NCBI RefSeq assembly: GCF_007860075.1
Contig: NZ_SJPP01000002.1
Location: 1,240,001-1,304,000 of the forward strand
DNA: 64,000 nt
Source: Symmachiella macrocystis
GTDB lineage: Bacteria; Planctomycetota; Planctomycetia; Planctomycetales; Planctomycetaceae
Reading direction: 5' to 3'
Shown here one piece after another: positions 1 through 9,215 of this stretch. The notes beneath the pieces were generated by a model. It was not told the DNA's origin and ran no database searches. It was given only the letters and a program-made list of their open reading frames with translations. Each line of letters begins with the position of its first letter. Position 1 is the stretch's first letter. Both the position numbers and the translations under genes were made by a program.

Positions 1-72
1 GCATTGATCGCTGGCTGTCATCAGACTTGTCACCACATAGAGAAAACAGGGCGTAAAGAATAAACGTCGCAT
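1..72 (-). CDS. 5' end of an exported protein, cut by window edge
   Basis: Only the first 24 codons are inside the window. They begin MRRLFFTPCFLYVV and read as a signal peptide: two arginines, then a hydrophobic stretch. An AAGGAG Shine-Dalgarno lies 4 nt before the ATG (complement of 77-82), which is the main support for a real start. The gene is divergent from the glycosyltransferase at 278, so the 205 bp between them should hold both promoters. Function cannot be judged from this fragment. Confidence 0.6.
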   Translation of the reverse strand, partial: MRRLFFTPCFLYVVTSLMTASDQC

Positions 73-277
73 ATCACTCCTTCTCGCTTGAGCAGCAGCG
101 GAAATTGCTTTAGAAAACAACACGGCTTTCGGCCAAACGCCCCGCAGCAGCGTCCCAGTGCCGAAACGTCTGACCTTGACCTATCCGGCCGAGCGACATA
201 TCAAAAAGTCAGTCGTCACATACGGCGAATTATTACAACGCCCCCTATGATTACAAGAGATTCGGCCGAATTCCGCT

Positions 278-1381
278 TTGAAGACGAAAATCCTACTGCT
301 GATTCCCACCCTGGACCGCTCCGGAGCCGAGAAGCAACTCACGCTTTTGGCCTCGGGATTGTCGTCTGAGGAATTCGACGTCCGCGTCGTCGCCTTAACG
401 CGCGGCGGCCCCTATGCCGAAACGTTGGCCGAACAAGGCATCGATGTTCAGGTTTTAGGAAAACGCTTCAAATTCGATCCGCTGACCCTCTCGCGTTTGC
501 GTCGGATCATTCGAGAGTGGCAACCGGACATTTTGCATTCCTGGTTATTTGCCGCCAATACCTACGGGCGGCTCGTTGCTGGTAAGGGCAAGACTCCGAA
601 AATCATCGTCTCGGAACGCTGTGTCGATTCTTGGAAATCGCGGTGGCAACTGTGGTTTGACAAAAAACTAATTCCGCGGACCCACCTGCTCGTCGGCAAC
701 TCGCACAGTGTTGCTGATTTTTATCGCCAGCAAGAGGTTCCGGATCGCAAATTACGGGTGATCTATAATGGAATTGATCTTCCCATGCCTCCGACGGTGA
801 CCCGCGCAAATCTTTTTGAGGAACTTGGCCTGCCTGAAGAGGCGCGCGTCGTGGGATTCATCGGGCGACTCGCGCCGCAAAAACGTGTACGGGACCTCGC
901 CTGGACCGTAGAACTCATTAGCAATTTGCAGCCGCACATTCATTTTTTGATCATCGGCGATGGCCCCGATCGCCAACAGCTAGAGACATTCGCCCGCGAA
1001 ACACAAAATACCGACCGTATTCATTTCCTCGGGCATCACCCTGACCCCGCGCGGTTTTTTCCGGCGATCGAGGTGTTTTGGCTGGCCAGTGATTTTGAGG
1101 GACTTTCCAACAGCATCATGGAAGCGATGGCGGCCGGGGTGCCGGTCGTGGCCAGTGACATTCCGCCAAACCGAGAATTGGTCGTCCCCCAAAAAACCGG
1201 CTACTTAGTTCCGGTCGGCGACAACGTGGGGCGGGCGAAGTATACGAACATCCTCCTCGAAGACAAAGAACAGCGAGCGGCATTCGGGCAAGCTGCCATC
1301 GCACGGATTCGCGACCAATTCAGCATCCCCAGCATGGTTGCCGCCTATGCCAAATTGTATCGTGAAGTCTTGACCGACTAA
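278..1381 (+). CDS. GT4-family glycosyltransferase
   Basis: A 367-residue GT-B fold glycosyltransferase that would transfer a sugar from a nucleotide-sugar donor to a lipid-linked or growing glycan at the cytoplasmic face of the membrane. Seen: GAEKQ loop at residues 16-20 (N-terminal acceptor domain), VIYNGID at 161-167, donor-domain GRLAPQK at 196-202 and the EX7E-type stretch at 271-285 with Glu274 and Glu282, typical of GT4 (Glycos_transf_1). Length is normal for the family. The start is a TTG with no clear Shine-Dalgarno; an in-frame stop at 248-250 excludes a much longer protein. It is 102 bp upstream of an asparagine synthase on the same strand, a pairing common in planctomycete and exosortase-linked exopolysaccharide loci. 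The sugar and acceptor are unknown. Confidence 0.9.
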   Translation: MKTKILLLIPTLDRSGAEKQLTLLASGLSSEEFDVRVVALTRGGPYAETLAEQGIDVQVLGKRFKFDPLTLSRLRRIIREWQPDILHSWLFAANTYGRLVAGKGKTPKIIVSERCVDSWKSRWQLWFDKKLIPRTHLLVGNSHSVADFYRQQEVPDRKLRVIYNGIDLPMPPTVTRANLFEELGLPEEARVVGFIGRLAPQKRVRDLAWTVELISNLQPHIHFLIIGDGPDRQQLETFARETQNTDRIHFLGHHPDPARFFPAIEVFWLASDFEGLSNSIMEAMAAGVPVVASDIPPNRELVVPQKTGYLVPVGDNVGRAKYTNILLEDKEQRAAFGQAAIARIRDQFSIPSMVAAYAKLYREVLTD

Positions 1382-1390
1382 TCCCGTCGG

Positions 1391-1430
1391 TTTAGTCGTG
1401 ACGCACCTTTCTATGTCGGACGAGAGATTC
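1391..1430 (+). repeat. gene-trailing palindromic element, copy 1 (partial)
   Basis: Starts 9 bp after the glycosyltransferase stop. It carries the right arm GTGACGCACC plus the trailer TTTCTATGTCGGACGAGAG, which recurs at 29561 and 37423 in the same orientation relative to the gene before it. The left arm of the hairpin is degraded here. Confidence 0.6.
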
Positions 1431-1483
1431 TCCCCCACCTCACACGGCATCGTAAAACGTAAATCACAGAAACGACCTTCCCC

Positions 1484-3478
1484 ATGTGTGGAATCACTGG
1501 AGCTGCTTGGACCGCCGGACAACCGCCAATGGATATCGATATCCTGCGGCGGATGACGACTGCTCTTGCGCATCGCGGTCCGGATGATTGCGGCTACTAC
1601 CGTTCCACGGATCACTCCAATGCATCCAGCGAGATGTCCGCTGCTCAACCCCCCGGAGCGGCTTTGGGGCACCGTCGTTTGTCGATCATCGACCTGGGAG
1701 GCGGGCATCAACCGCTCTCGAACGAAGACGGCACTGTTTGGATTGCCTTCAACGGTGAAATCTACAACTACCGTGAACTGCAAACCGACCTGGAAAAACG
1801 GGGACATCAGTTTCGTACGTCCTGCGACACGGAAGCTATCGTTCACCTCTACGAAGAATACGGCCCGGACTGCGTCACGCATCTTCGCGGTATGTTCGCC
1901 TTTGCCATTTGGGATGATCGCAAAAAACAACTGTTGCTTGCTCGTGACCGGCTCGGCCAAAAACCGCTCGTTTATCGGCATGATCCACAGCGGTTGCTCT
2001 TTGGTAGCGAACTGAAAAGCCTGCTGCAGGTCCCCGGTCTGCCGCGCGACATTGATCCGGTTGCCTTGAATGAATATCTGACCTATCAGTACGTCCCCGC
2101 CCCGCGGTGCATGCTGGCCGGTTTTCAAAAACTTCCGCCCGGGTACTTGGCGATCTATCACAATGGCGAATTGAACGTACGTCGTTATTGGAAGCCGGGG
2201 TACGAACAAGGGGAGTTGCAACGCGCTGGACTCGATTTCAGCAATCCGGAGAATGCCCCCGCTCAGGAAATTCGTGAGCAACTTCGCACGGTGCTCACCG
2301 AAGCAGTCCGGTTGCGGATGCGGAGCGACGTGCCGCTTGGGGCGTTTCTTTCCGGCGGCGTGGATTCGACAATTATCGTCGGGCTGATGCAAAAACTCTC
2401 CGAGCGCCCCGTACAAACATTTTCGATCGGATTTCCCGTCAAAGCGTTCGATGAACGCGCCTATGCCCGCGAAGCAGCGGAGCATCTGGGAACCGAACAT
2501 CACGATGCGATGGTGACACCCGATGCGCTCAAGATCCTACCGCGATTGATTTGGCAATACGACGAACCATTCTCGGATAGTTCCGCGATCCCCACGATGT
2601 ATCTCTCGGAGATGACCCGCCAAAATGTCACTGTGTCGCTGTCAGGCGATGGGGGTGATGAGTTATTTGCCGGTTACGATCGTTACAAGGCGGTCCGCAT
2701 CGCCGAATGGTTTGACGGCTTGCCGCGGCCGTTGCAAAAAATGGCGACGTTGAAATTGTGGCAACATTTTCCGGCATCGGTCCGACAGAAATCGCGGCGA
2801 CGTCGGCTCAAACGTTTGTTGGCCGCCCTGGGCGAACCGCGGGAACGACGCTATTTGAAATGGGTCAGCATTTTTGACGACCAGCGCCTGGCGGGTTTGC
2901 TAACGGATGATTTTCGTGCGGCTGTAGGAGAGGCCGACGCAGCTGCACCGTTATTACGGTCGTACGAAGAATGTCCGAATCGCGACTTCGTCACCCGCAC
3001 CACCTGCGCCGATGTGCTGACTTATCTGCCGGGAGACATTCTCAACAAAGTCGACATCGCCAGTATGACTTATGGGTTGGAATGCCGTAGTCCGTTTTTG
3101 GATCACCATGTCACCGAGTTCGCCGCCAGCCTGCCTATACAGGCCAAACTTCGCGGGCGGCAAGGGAAACGAATTCTGCTGGAGACGTTCGGCGACCTGC
3201 TGCCGGAATCGATCCAGTCGCGGCCGAAGATGGGTTTCGGCGTGCCGTTGGACCATTGGTTTCGGCATGAATTGAAACCGATGCTGCAAGAAACACTGCT
3301 GGATGGGTCCGCACTGAACCGTGGCTATTTCCGCCCTGAAGCGGTCGAGCAATTGGTGAAAGAGCATCTCGATGGCCAATGGGATCACAGTTACCGTCTG
3401 TGGTCGCTGCTCTGCTTAGAGTTGTGGCAGCGGATGTTCGTCGATGCGTCGACGGTTCCCGACATGGCTCCCGCATAA
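1484..3478 (+). CDS. asnB: Asparagine synthase (glutamine-hydrolysing)
   Basis: A 664-residue class II glutamine amidotransferase/ATP-dependent amide synthase. It would make asparagine from aspartate, or, in exopolysaccharide clusters, amidate a sugar or peptide precursor. Seen: catalytic Cys2 directly after Met (MCGITG), the glutaminase motif FNGEIYNY near residue 90, and the PP-loop SGGVDS at 290-295 that binds ATP; SLSGDGGDELFAGYDRY follows near 385. Length fits the longer AsnB relatives found beside glycosyltransferases. The spacing to the GT4 gene suggests a shared transcript, but a repeat element lies between them. Family assignment is firm; whether free asparagine or a glycan precursor is the product is open. 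Confidence 0.93.
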   Translation: MCGITGAAWTAGQPPMDIDILRRMTTALAHRGPDDCGYYRSTDHSNASSEMSAAQPPGAALGHRRLSIIDLGGGHQPLSNEDGTVWIAFNGEIYNYRELQTDLEKRGHQFRTSCDTEAIVHLYEEYGPDCVTHLRGMFAFAIWDDRKKQLLLARDRLGQKPLVYRHDPQRLLFGSELKSLLQVPGLPRDIDPVALNEYLTYQYVPAPRCMLAGFQKLPPGYLAIYHNGELNVRRYWKPGYEQGELQRAGLDFSNPENAPAQEIREQLRTVLTEAVRLRMRSDVPLGAFLSGGVDSTIIVGLMQKLSERPVQTFSIGFPVKAFDERAYAREAAEHLGTEHHDAMVTPDALKILPRLIWQYDEPFSDSSAIPTMYLSEMTRQNVTVSLSGDGGDELFAGYDRYKAVRIAEWFDGLPRPLQKMATLKLWQHFPASVRQKSRRRRLKRLLAALGEPRERRYLKWVSIFDDQRLAGLLTDDFRAAVGEADAAAPLLRSYEECPNRDFVTRTTCADVLTYLPGDILNKVDIASMTYGLECRSPFLDHHVTEFAASLPIQAKLRGRQGKRILLETFGDLLPESIQSRPKMGFGVPLDHWFRHELKPMLQETLLDGSALNRGYFRPEAVEQLVKEHLDGQWDHSYRLWSLLCLELWQRMFVDASTVPDMAPA

Positions 3479-3970
3479 CGCCAGGTGAATTCGGCCGTTG
3501 CCGCGAAATTATGCTGCCACGCTGGTCCACACTTCATAGAATTCTCGAAGAAGTGCGAACCGTCAACGCCTATATCACCATCGATAGCCAAGGCCTTGAT
3601 AAACGCCCCATGCAGGTTACGTATCAAATTTGAGCCGGTCTTTCAAATCGTGGAGTTTTTAAGTAGCGCTACTACCTCTCAGTGCTCCGGTTAGGCAAAC
3701 CCTGCCTATTGGTTGGTAGAGATTGCCGGTTCTTGTGCACAGAGGGCCGGGCGAACTCAACCGGTTGAAAGCATTCTTCCGATTTAAGGGATGGAATTGT
3801 TGGACAATTCCACAGTCCTTATCCGGCGTTTTGAGTCAAGCACCGCACGGCCGCATCCTGCTTCGGTCCGTGATCTCAAAACTGTCCGACCAGCTGCATT
3901 TGGGGGATCAATTGGCCGCTCAGGCTGGCTGATTTCCCATCGCGTCGTGCGCGCAATCAAGGAAGATGGC
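3479..3970. other. intergenic, no gene seen
   Basis: About 490 bp between two rightward genes. Frames open here are short and lack Shine-Dalgarno sites or recognisable protein character. It presumably holds the promoter of the porin gene at 3971, but I cannot point to a convincing -35/-10 pair and no clear terminator for the asparagine synthase is visible. Confidence 0.4.
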
Positions 3971-5500
3971 ATGCCACACCGATTCATTGTAATCACCACG
4001 TTGACCGCGATCGGGTTGGGGATTTCTGCCGGAATCTCGAAGGCTGCGGAACCGCCTGTTGATCAAAATGCTTACGCAGCTGGCTATCAACAACAGCAGC
4101 AGAGGGTCTATGTGCCGCCGCCCAAGCCTGCGCCCCCTCAAGTAATCAATCCGTATAAGCCGCTGTTTTTTGACAACGACTTCACCTACGGAAGCAATCC
4201 CAACGACCCGCCGCTCTTGGGTGACAGCCTCAACCAGATTCATCTGGCGGACGATTTCCTCATTCTTTCCGCCGGTGGCGAACTGCGTTTTCGCCCGATG
4301 GACGAACGCAACCGTCTGCGGCCGGGTGGACCGGGGCGCAGTACTTACAACTTGTGGCGGTGGCGGCAATACTTCAATCTTGAAGTGGGCGATTGGGGCC
4401 GCGCCTATGTGGAATTTATTGACGCATCCGCCTGGGACCCTGATCTGCCGCTATTGCCCATCGACGTCGATCGTTGGGAGGTACTCAACGCCTTTGTCGA
4501 CGTGAACCTGGAAACCACGTTGGATGTTCCCGGTACGTTTCGAGTGGGACGGCAGGAAATGCTCTACGGCAAGCAGCGGTTGGTCTCGCCGTTGGATTGG
4601 AGCAATACGCGTCGGAACTTCCAGGGGCTTAAATACCTTTACAGCGAAGGGGATTGGGACCTGAACATCTTCGCCACCAACCCGGTCAACGCTGCGGCTC
4701 GCGGGATCGTACCGGTTGAAGATTTTGACAACAACTTTAATCAACCCGATTACGATCAGTTTTTCTCGGGTGTTTATTCCACCTACCGGGGATTCGAAAA
4801 TAGTTACGTCGATTTGTATTGGTTGTGGTTGCGGGATACTCAGCAAGTCGAGAACGTCGCCGATGGGTTTCGGCACACCGTGGGCTTGCATTGGAATATG
4901 ACAAGCCCAGTGACGGACGCATGTGGGAACGTCTCGCGAGTGTGGGACCTGGACTTTGAAGGCGCCTACCAATTCGGCAGCGACAACAGCGAGCGGATCA
5001 ACGCTGGATTCTTTACCGGAATCCTGGGCCATACCTGGAAGCAGGTCCCCTGGCAACCGCGTCTGTCCGGCCTGTTTTACTGGGGCTCAGGCGATCAGGA
5101 TCCCAACGATGACGAGACGAACACCTTCAGCGTACTCTATCCGCTGGGACATGCCTACTGGGGGATCTTGGATAACCTCGCCGGCCAAAACCTGCTCGAC
5201 TACAGCGCGCAACTTGATTTCAGCCCGGCAAAAAAATGGAAAGGGACAGCCGCTTGGCACTGGTTTGATTTGGCCAGCACCAACGACTTTCTCTACAACG
5301 TCGCCGGCGCGCCGCTGGGAACGCTTGACCAAGGCCAAAACATCGGCAACGAGTTGGACCTAATCGCCACGTATACGTACAACCCCAACTTCTCCGTCTC
5401 GGTCGGATACTCGTGGTTCTGGTACGGCGAATACGTGCACAATGCCCTGCCCCGGGATACTGCCACGCAATTCTATCTGCAAACGCATATCCGTTATTAG
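3971..5500 (+). CDS. Alginate-export (AlgE-like) outer-membrane protein
   Basis: A 509-residue protein with a signal peptide (MPHRFIVITTLTAIGLG, likely cut after ISKA). An N-terminal Gln/Pro-rich linker follows, then a long stretch rich in Trp, Tyr and alternating polar/hydrophobic residues typical of beta strands (e.g. YNLWRWRQYFNLEVGDW). The layout and FRVGRQEMLYGKQRLVSPLD match the alginate_exp family of outer-membrane beta-barrels that pass anionic polysaccharide or act as porins. An upstream in-frame start at 3791 would bury the signal peptide; the ATG at 3971 has GGAAG 8-9 nt before it. A strong terminator follows at 5580. Substrate unknown; alginate itself is not implied. Confidence 0.75.
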   Translation: MPHRFIVITTLTAIGLGISAGISKAAEPPVDQNAYAAGYQQQQQRVYVPPPKPAPPQVINPYKPLFFDNDFTYGSNPNDPPLLGDSLNQIHLADDFLILSAGGELRFRPMDERNRLRPGGPGRSTYNLWRWRQYFNLEVGDWGRAYVEFIDASAWDPDLPLLPIDVDRWEVLNAFVDVNLETTLDVPGTFRVGRQEMLYGKQRLVSPLDWSNTRRNFQGLKYLYSEGDWDLNIFATNPVNAAARGIVPVEDFDNNFNQPDYDQFFSGVYSTYRGFENSYVDLYWLWLRDTQQVENVADGFRHTVGLHWNMTSPVTDACGNVSRVWDLDFEGAYQFGSDNSERINAGFFTGILGHTWKQVPWQPRLSGLFYWGSGDQDPNDDETNTFSVLYPLGHAYWGILDNLAGQNLLDYSAQLDFSPAKKWKGTAAWHWFDLASTNDFLYNVAGAPLGTLDQGQNIGNELDLIATYTYNPNFSVSVGYSWFWYGEYVHNALPRDTATQFYLQTHIRY

Positions 5501-5579
5501 GCGGACGATCGAAAACGGGAGCGGCCGGCAAAGCACGGCTCAGCAAGCTGGAAGTGGCACGCGACTCTCAGAAAAAATC

Positions 5580-5615
5580 AAAGACCGGCAGGAAGCATTC
5601 CCGCCGGTCTTTTTT
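5580..5615 (+). terminator. Rho-independent terminator, probably bidirectional
   Basis: Ten-bp stem AAAGACCGGC (5580-5589) with GCCGGTCTTT (5603-5612), followed by a T run, 80 bp behind the porin gene. On the other strand the hairpin is followed by TTTGATTTTTT, so it may also stop the leftward acyltransferase gene ending at 5639. Confidence 0.85.
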
Positions 5616-5638
5616 CGAATCAAATTATCGAGCAACAC

Positions 5639-7378
5639 CTATAGTTTGATGTAGATGTTGTTCTTCTCCAGGACGCGCACAAACAGCCACGTGAATAACA
5701 TAAAGACGGTGAATCCCAACCACATGTACCATGTGGCCACATCGCGCGGCATGAAGGCTTTTACGGCACCACCGGTCAAGGGATGCAAGGCATACGCGAA
5801 CAAAGCGTTGGTGCCGAATGTGGTGAATAACCCCAATCGCAATCCCCAAATATCACAGGCGATATAGAAGATCGCATACAAGAAAATCGACATTCCCCCT
5901 GCAATGACGGTGTAGGACAACGTGCCTTGTCGCTGGCTGACCATCCAGTAATTCCACTCCCGCAACATCACCGATCTCTTGCCTACACCCGGTTTGGTGT
6001 GCGGGGGATAGACAAACGGAGGCTCGGCAACGATCGCGCGCCAGCCTTGTTCGTCAAAGCGTGCCTTGAGGGCATCGATGCGCGCCTGGGAAGGGAACAC
6101 GGGATCAATCGCGAGTTTGGAATCGCGGAAGACTCGCACCTGTGGCGCGTTGGGGTCCTGAGGGTTCGCCTTGAGTTCTTCAAGTCCAGCCGCAGCGGCC
6201 GCATCCTCTTGGATCAATGCTTCCTTTTGGGCGGTTAGTTTCGCTCGTTGCTTTTCATCAACGACCTTGTCGACGGTTTTCGAACCGTTCAGTTTTGCAT
6301 TGATCTCACCCAACTTGGCTTTGACTTCAAGTTGTTTGCTGATGAAGACCTCAGTGCCGTCGCGATAGGCCTGAAATTCCTGTTTAATTACGTCGATCTT
6401 GTTGCGTAATTCACTATCCTTCTCCAGCGCGGCTTCCAGCTCTTGATTCAGTTTCTCGCGTTCCTCGGGATCGGTGACTTGCTCCACGGCCAGCGACATG
6501 CCGTCCAGTTGCGCGCGGAGACCGGCGATCGCCTTGCCGACTTCACCCAATTCTTTATTCAGCGGCGCGATTCGCCCATTGATTTCGTCGGTGAGATACT
6601 TCTGCATCTTGGCGTCTTGTTCCCGCTCGGCGATTTGGCTTTCGGTCACGTCGTACAGACGCGTGCCACAGGTCATTAGCCAGCCGATGCCCATCACCAC
6701 GATCGACCAGGCAAACATTTTGACCAGATTGGGACGTCCCTCGGCGCCGGCGACCGCGTCGCAGGTCAGTGTTCCCAGCAGCGCGGGGATCGACCACGTT
6801 AAAACGCCGATGGGTCCGCCGTCGATGACGTTGGGAGACGTGCTGCACCATTCAAAGTTGAATGAGTGCGATAGTAAAACATGCAAGGCAGCCGATCCGA
6901 ACAGATAGGCAATCCGCACACCAGCCGAGGAACGGATGACCGGAGTGATCCAAATGGCTGTGAGTGCGATATGCATCAAGGTTTGAAACCATTCCCGTTT
7001 CATTGGGGAATAGAGCGCGCCCCACACGCCGATGTGTTGCAATTCTTCCCAAGATTCCGCTGCACGGCCCGAGCCGTAAACGGCAATGGCGACCAACATC
7101 AAACCCAGAAAACGCGTCACGACCTTTCGATAGGCAGCTCCCACACCGGCGGAGCTGATGCGGCGGCCGAACGTCAGGCGAAAGGCGAATCCGACCGCAA
7201 ACAAAAAGTGCGGCATGATCGTGTCGGCGTAACTCAGATAGTTGTGGCTATGCTTGAGCACTTGGGGGCAATTGGTGAATCCACCCAGGAAATTCACCAG
7301 AAACATGCCGGCCACGGTGTAGCCGCGGAATTGGTCCAGCGATGCAATCCGAGCCGGCTTGAGGGAAGACGATGACAT
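5639..7378 (-). CDS. DUF5009/HGSNAT-like membrane acyltransferase with coiled-coil insert
   Basis: A 579-residue polytopic membrane protein. The N-terminus RIASLDQFRGYTVAGMFLVN and the following YADTIMPHFLFAVGFAF match the DUF5009/NagX group, relatives of heparan-alpha-glucosaminide N-acetyltransferase that move acyl groups across a membrane to sugars. Hydrophobic segments lie at about 20-35, 52-70, 90-102, 132-172, 190-206, 220-236 and again at 486-570. Between them residues 245-460 are hydrophilic and rich in Glu, Lys, Gln and Ala with heptad-like spacing (254-405), predicted as a long coiled coil; ordinary relatives lack this. It is monocistronic and convergent with the porin. Acceptor sugar unknown. 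Confidence 0.75.
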   Translation of the reverse strand: MSSSSLKPARIASLDQFRGYTVAGMFLVNFLGGFTNCPQVLKHSHNYLSYADTIMPHFLFAVGFAFRLTFGRRISSAGVGAAYRKVVTRFLGLMLVAIAVYGSGRAAESWEELQHIGVWGALYSPMKREWFQTLMHIALTAIWITPVIRSSAGVRIAYLFGSAALHVLLSHSFNFEWCSTSPNVIDGGPIGVLTWSIPALLGTLTCDAVAGAEGRPNLVKMFAWSIVVMGIGWLMTCGTRLYDVTESQIAEREQDAKMQKYLTDEINGRIAPLNKELGEVGKAIAGLRAQLDGMSLAVEQVTDPEEREKLNQELEAALEKDSELRNKIDVIKQEFQAYRDGTEVFISKQLEVKAKLGEINAKLNGSKTVDKVVDEKQRAKLTAQKEALIQEDAAAAAGLEELKANPQDPNAPQVRVFRDSKLAIDPVFPSQARIDALKARFDEQGWRAIVAEPPFVYPPHTKPGVGKRSVMLREWNYWMVSQRQGTLSYTVIAGGMSIFLYAIFYIACDIWGLRLGLFTTFGTNALFAYALHPLTGGAVKAFMPRDVATWYMWLGFTVFMLFTWLFVRVLEKNNIYIKL

Positions 7379-7937
7379 CCGTTGGGTGACTCCCGACTAG
7401 CGGTGGAGGGGGCGAAATAAACGACGAAAAAAGCAGACTGGCTGAGGCATCCGCTCAGCCGGCATCAATACGTGCCACGAAAGCGTATCCCATGCGGCCC
7501 CCACACATCCGCCGGAAAATGTCCGCAGACGGCAACAGCAAAAAAACCCGCCAGGTCAGAGGACACAGAGACCCGCGCATCGACCAGCGTGAAGACCGAA
7601 AACATCTTCATGGATTTCACGACGGCTTGCAAGGGATTCCCGGAAAAACTGGGTGGTGTGATTGCGACAACGGTGAATTGGGTGGGGGCTTTGGTTTACT
7701 GGTCACGCGGGGTGCACGCGGTAAGCTGCATTGTCCATGCCTAGAAGAAGGGATCGGAGATCTGCTACGTGTAAAACAGTCGGATGATTTCCACGACGCA
7801 TTGCTAGATTGGGATCGAAATTTGCATTCGGGATGGGGTTTGCAGCATAATGAGCGAACCGTCCGCGGGAGGTGATCTGGCTTCGGCGGGGGTTTATTCG
7901 GATCTGGATCAACAGTTGTTCTATTGAAAGAGATTGA
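7379..7937. other. intergenic, no convincing gene
   Basis: About 560 bp between the leftward acyltransferase and a rightward orphan. A frame open at 7492-7875 gives a protein-like stretch (GIGDLLRVKQSDDFHDALLD) but has no Shine-Dalgarno or recognised family; it could be a decayed gene. Part of the interval must carry the acyltransferase promoter. Confidence 0.35.
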
Positions 7938-8189
7938 ATGCCATACGCGCGGTTAGAGCCTGTGTTCACAAACGCAATGGAAGTCCAAATGGGTTCCCCG
8001 TATCAGTGGGCTGATCTAACATTGAAAGGGAGTTGGGTACCTGAATTGCCTGACTTTACTTGGCAGGATATCCATTCTAAGAGTGATAACGGACGATATC
8101 TCGCTGTCGTGGCGTGGGATATTTCCGACAATAATCCGGGATTTCGAATCGTCGTGATCGACAAGAAAGACAAAACATTTCGGCAGTAG
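7938..8189 (+). CDS. small orphan protein
   Basis: Eighty-three residues, no signal peptide or membrane segment, no family recognised. AAAGAG sits about 6 nt before the ATG at 7938; a second in-frame ATG at 7977 is possible. The sequence is rich in Trp, Asp and Ile (LPDFTWQDIHSK, YLAVVAWDISDNNPGFRIVV) and reads as a compact alpha/beta protein. The DNA around it is clearly more AT-rich than its neighbours, and a second orphan of similar flavour follows at 8415. Soluble immunity-type proteins look like this, but nothing here proves it. Confidence 0.5.
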   Translation: MPYARLEPVFTNAMEVQMGSPYQWADLTLKGSWVPELPDFTWQDIHSKSDNGRYLAVVAWDISDNNPGFRIVVIDKKDKTFRQ

Positions 8190-8414
8190 AAGCGAATTAC
8201 TGGATGTTGTAAATTGATAGACATCGCGGATTCAAGAATAACCTTCGAAACATACAACGTGATTGCAATGTCAAAACTGGCCGACTACGAATCAACTGAA
8301 TAATGATCAACAGGCCGCGTAATAATTTTGTGAACTGGAGCCACAAATCCTGTGGATTTTACAATCAACGCGTAACCCCGCCGCCCGGTTATGCCAGACG
8401 CTATCTGGAAAAAC

Positions 8415-8864
8415 ATGTCGGACTCACTCATTAATCTGACAGAATTTTCGCTTGTTTGGGGGCCGATAGATCTTCCCGACCCTGCGTATAGTTTCGACGA
8501 CAATTGGAAGTCTGAAATCTACACCCCAAAAGAGATCGCAGACGCGATCCTTGCGGTTTCACAAGTGAGGCTAGTGCATGACGCGAAGCCAGACTGGACT
8601 GCTTGGGTTGCACGTTGGGAATCTGGACATCACTACATCGAGTTCGACATCCTCGATTGCCCGTTCGCCCCCGACAATGAAATACGGCCCGGAATTGCGT
8701 CATATTGGGGCGGTTCCAAATTTGAAACGCATTGCACAATGTCGGAACTTTTAAGAGTTTGGCATGGCATCCAAAAGCGTTGCCCCGGTGTGTGGCTACA
8801 CAATACTGATTGCCGAATGTATTCCCCCGATTCTTTTCAAAAGACTTTTGGGGTAGTCGAGTGA
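8415..8864 (+). CDS. orphan cytosolic protein
   Basis: About 149 residues from MSDSLINLTEF, the start preceded by GGAAAA; an upstream ATG at 8391 adds eight residues but has no Shine-Dalgarno. No signal peptide or membrane segment. It is Trp-rich (LVWGPIDLPDP, DWTAWVARWESGHHYIEFD, YWGGSKF, VWHGIQKRCPGVW), with four cysteines towards the C-terminus. I do not recognise the family. It lies 225 bp behind another orphan in AT-rich DNA, so both may have been acquired together. Confidence 0.5.
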   Translation: MSDSLINLTEFSLVWGPIDLPDPAYSFDDNWKSEIYTPKEIADAILAVSQVRLVHDAKPDWTAWVARWESGHHYIEFDILDCPFAPDNEIRPGIASYWGGSKFETHCTMSELLRVWHGIQKRCPGVWLHNTDCRMYSPDSFQKTFGVVE

Positions 8865-9215
8865 ACGGTTCGCGAAAAAATTGAGGAAAAACAGAGTGAA
8901 CTGAAGCGGAGAATCCAGCCAAATCTGAAATCAAAGCGAAACTTAATCGCCCGATGATTCGGATCGTTACCCAAACCCAAAAGACGCAATGCCCAGCATT
9001 TCTGATCGACCAACCCTGACCGCGAGCCTAAAACCGATGTAGGTGGACGGTGAGTTTGGATTCATGACTCGAGCGTCAGCAAACGACAGCGATGGGGCTA
9101 AACTCAATTCAGTTTCCACATTCCCAGAAGACGAGGGTTAGAGATAATTTTAAGTTTTATACTGAGTGCCGTGCGATGCCACCCTCATTTCAACCGCAAC
9201 CCGCAGGACCAATTG
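8865..9215. other. intergenic, possible promoter
   Basis: About 350 bp, AT-rich at first, without a credible reading frame. A TATACT box at 9158-9163 lies some 50 bp before the next start and may be the -10 of the propeller gene, but no good -35 partner is visible. Confidence 0.35.

Noticed and set aside
1205-2503. 432-codon frame on the minus strand opposite the asparagine synthase gene
   Set aside because: Fully antisense to a gene with clear catalytic motifs; the product has no signal, domain or start context.
7492-7875. 127-codon frame in the gap before the orphan genes
   Set aside because: Part looks protein-like, but no ribosome-binding site, family or clear start; kept only as a possible decayed gene.
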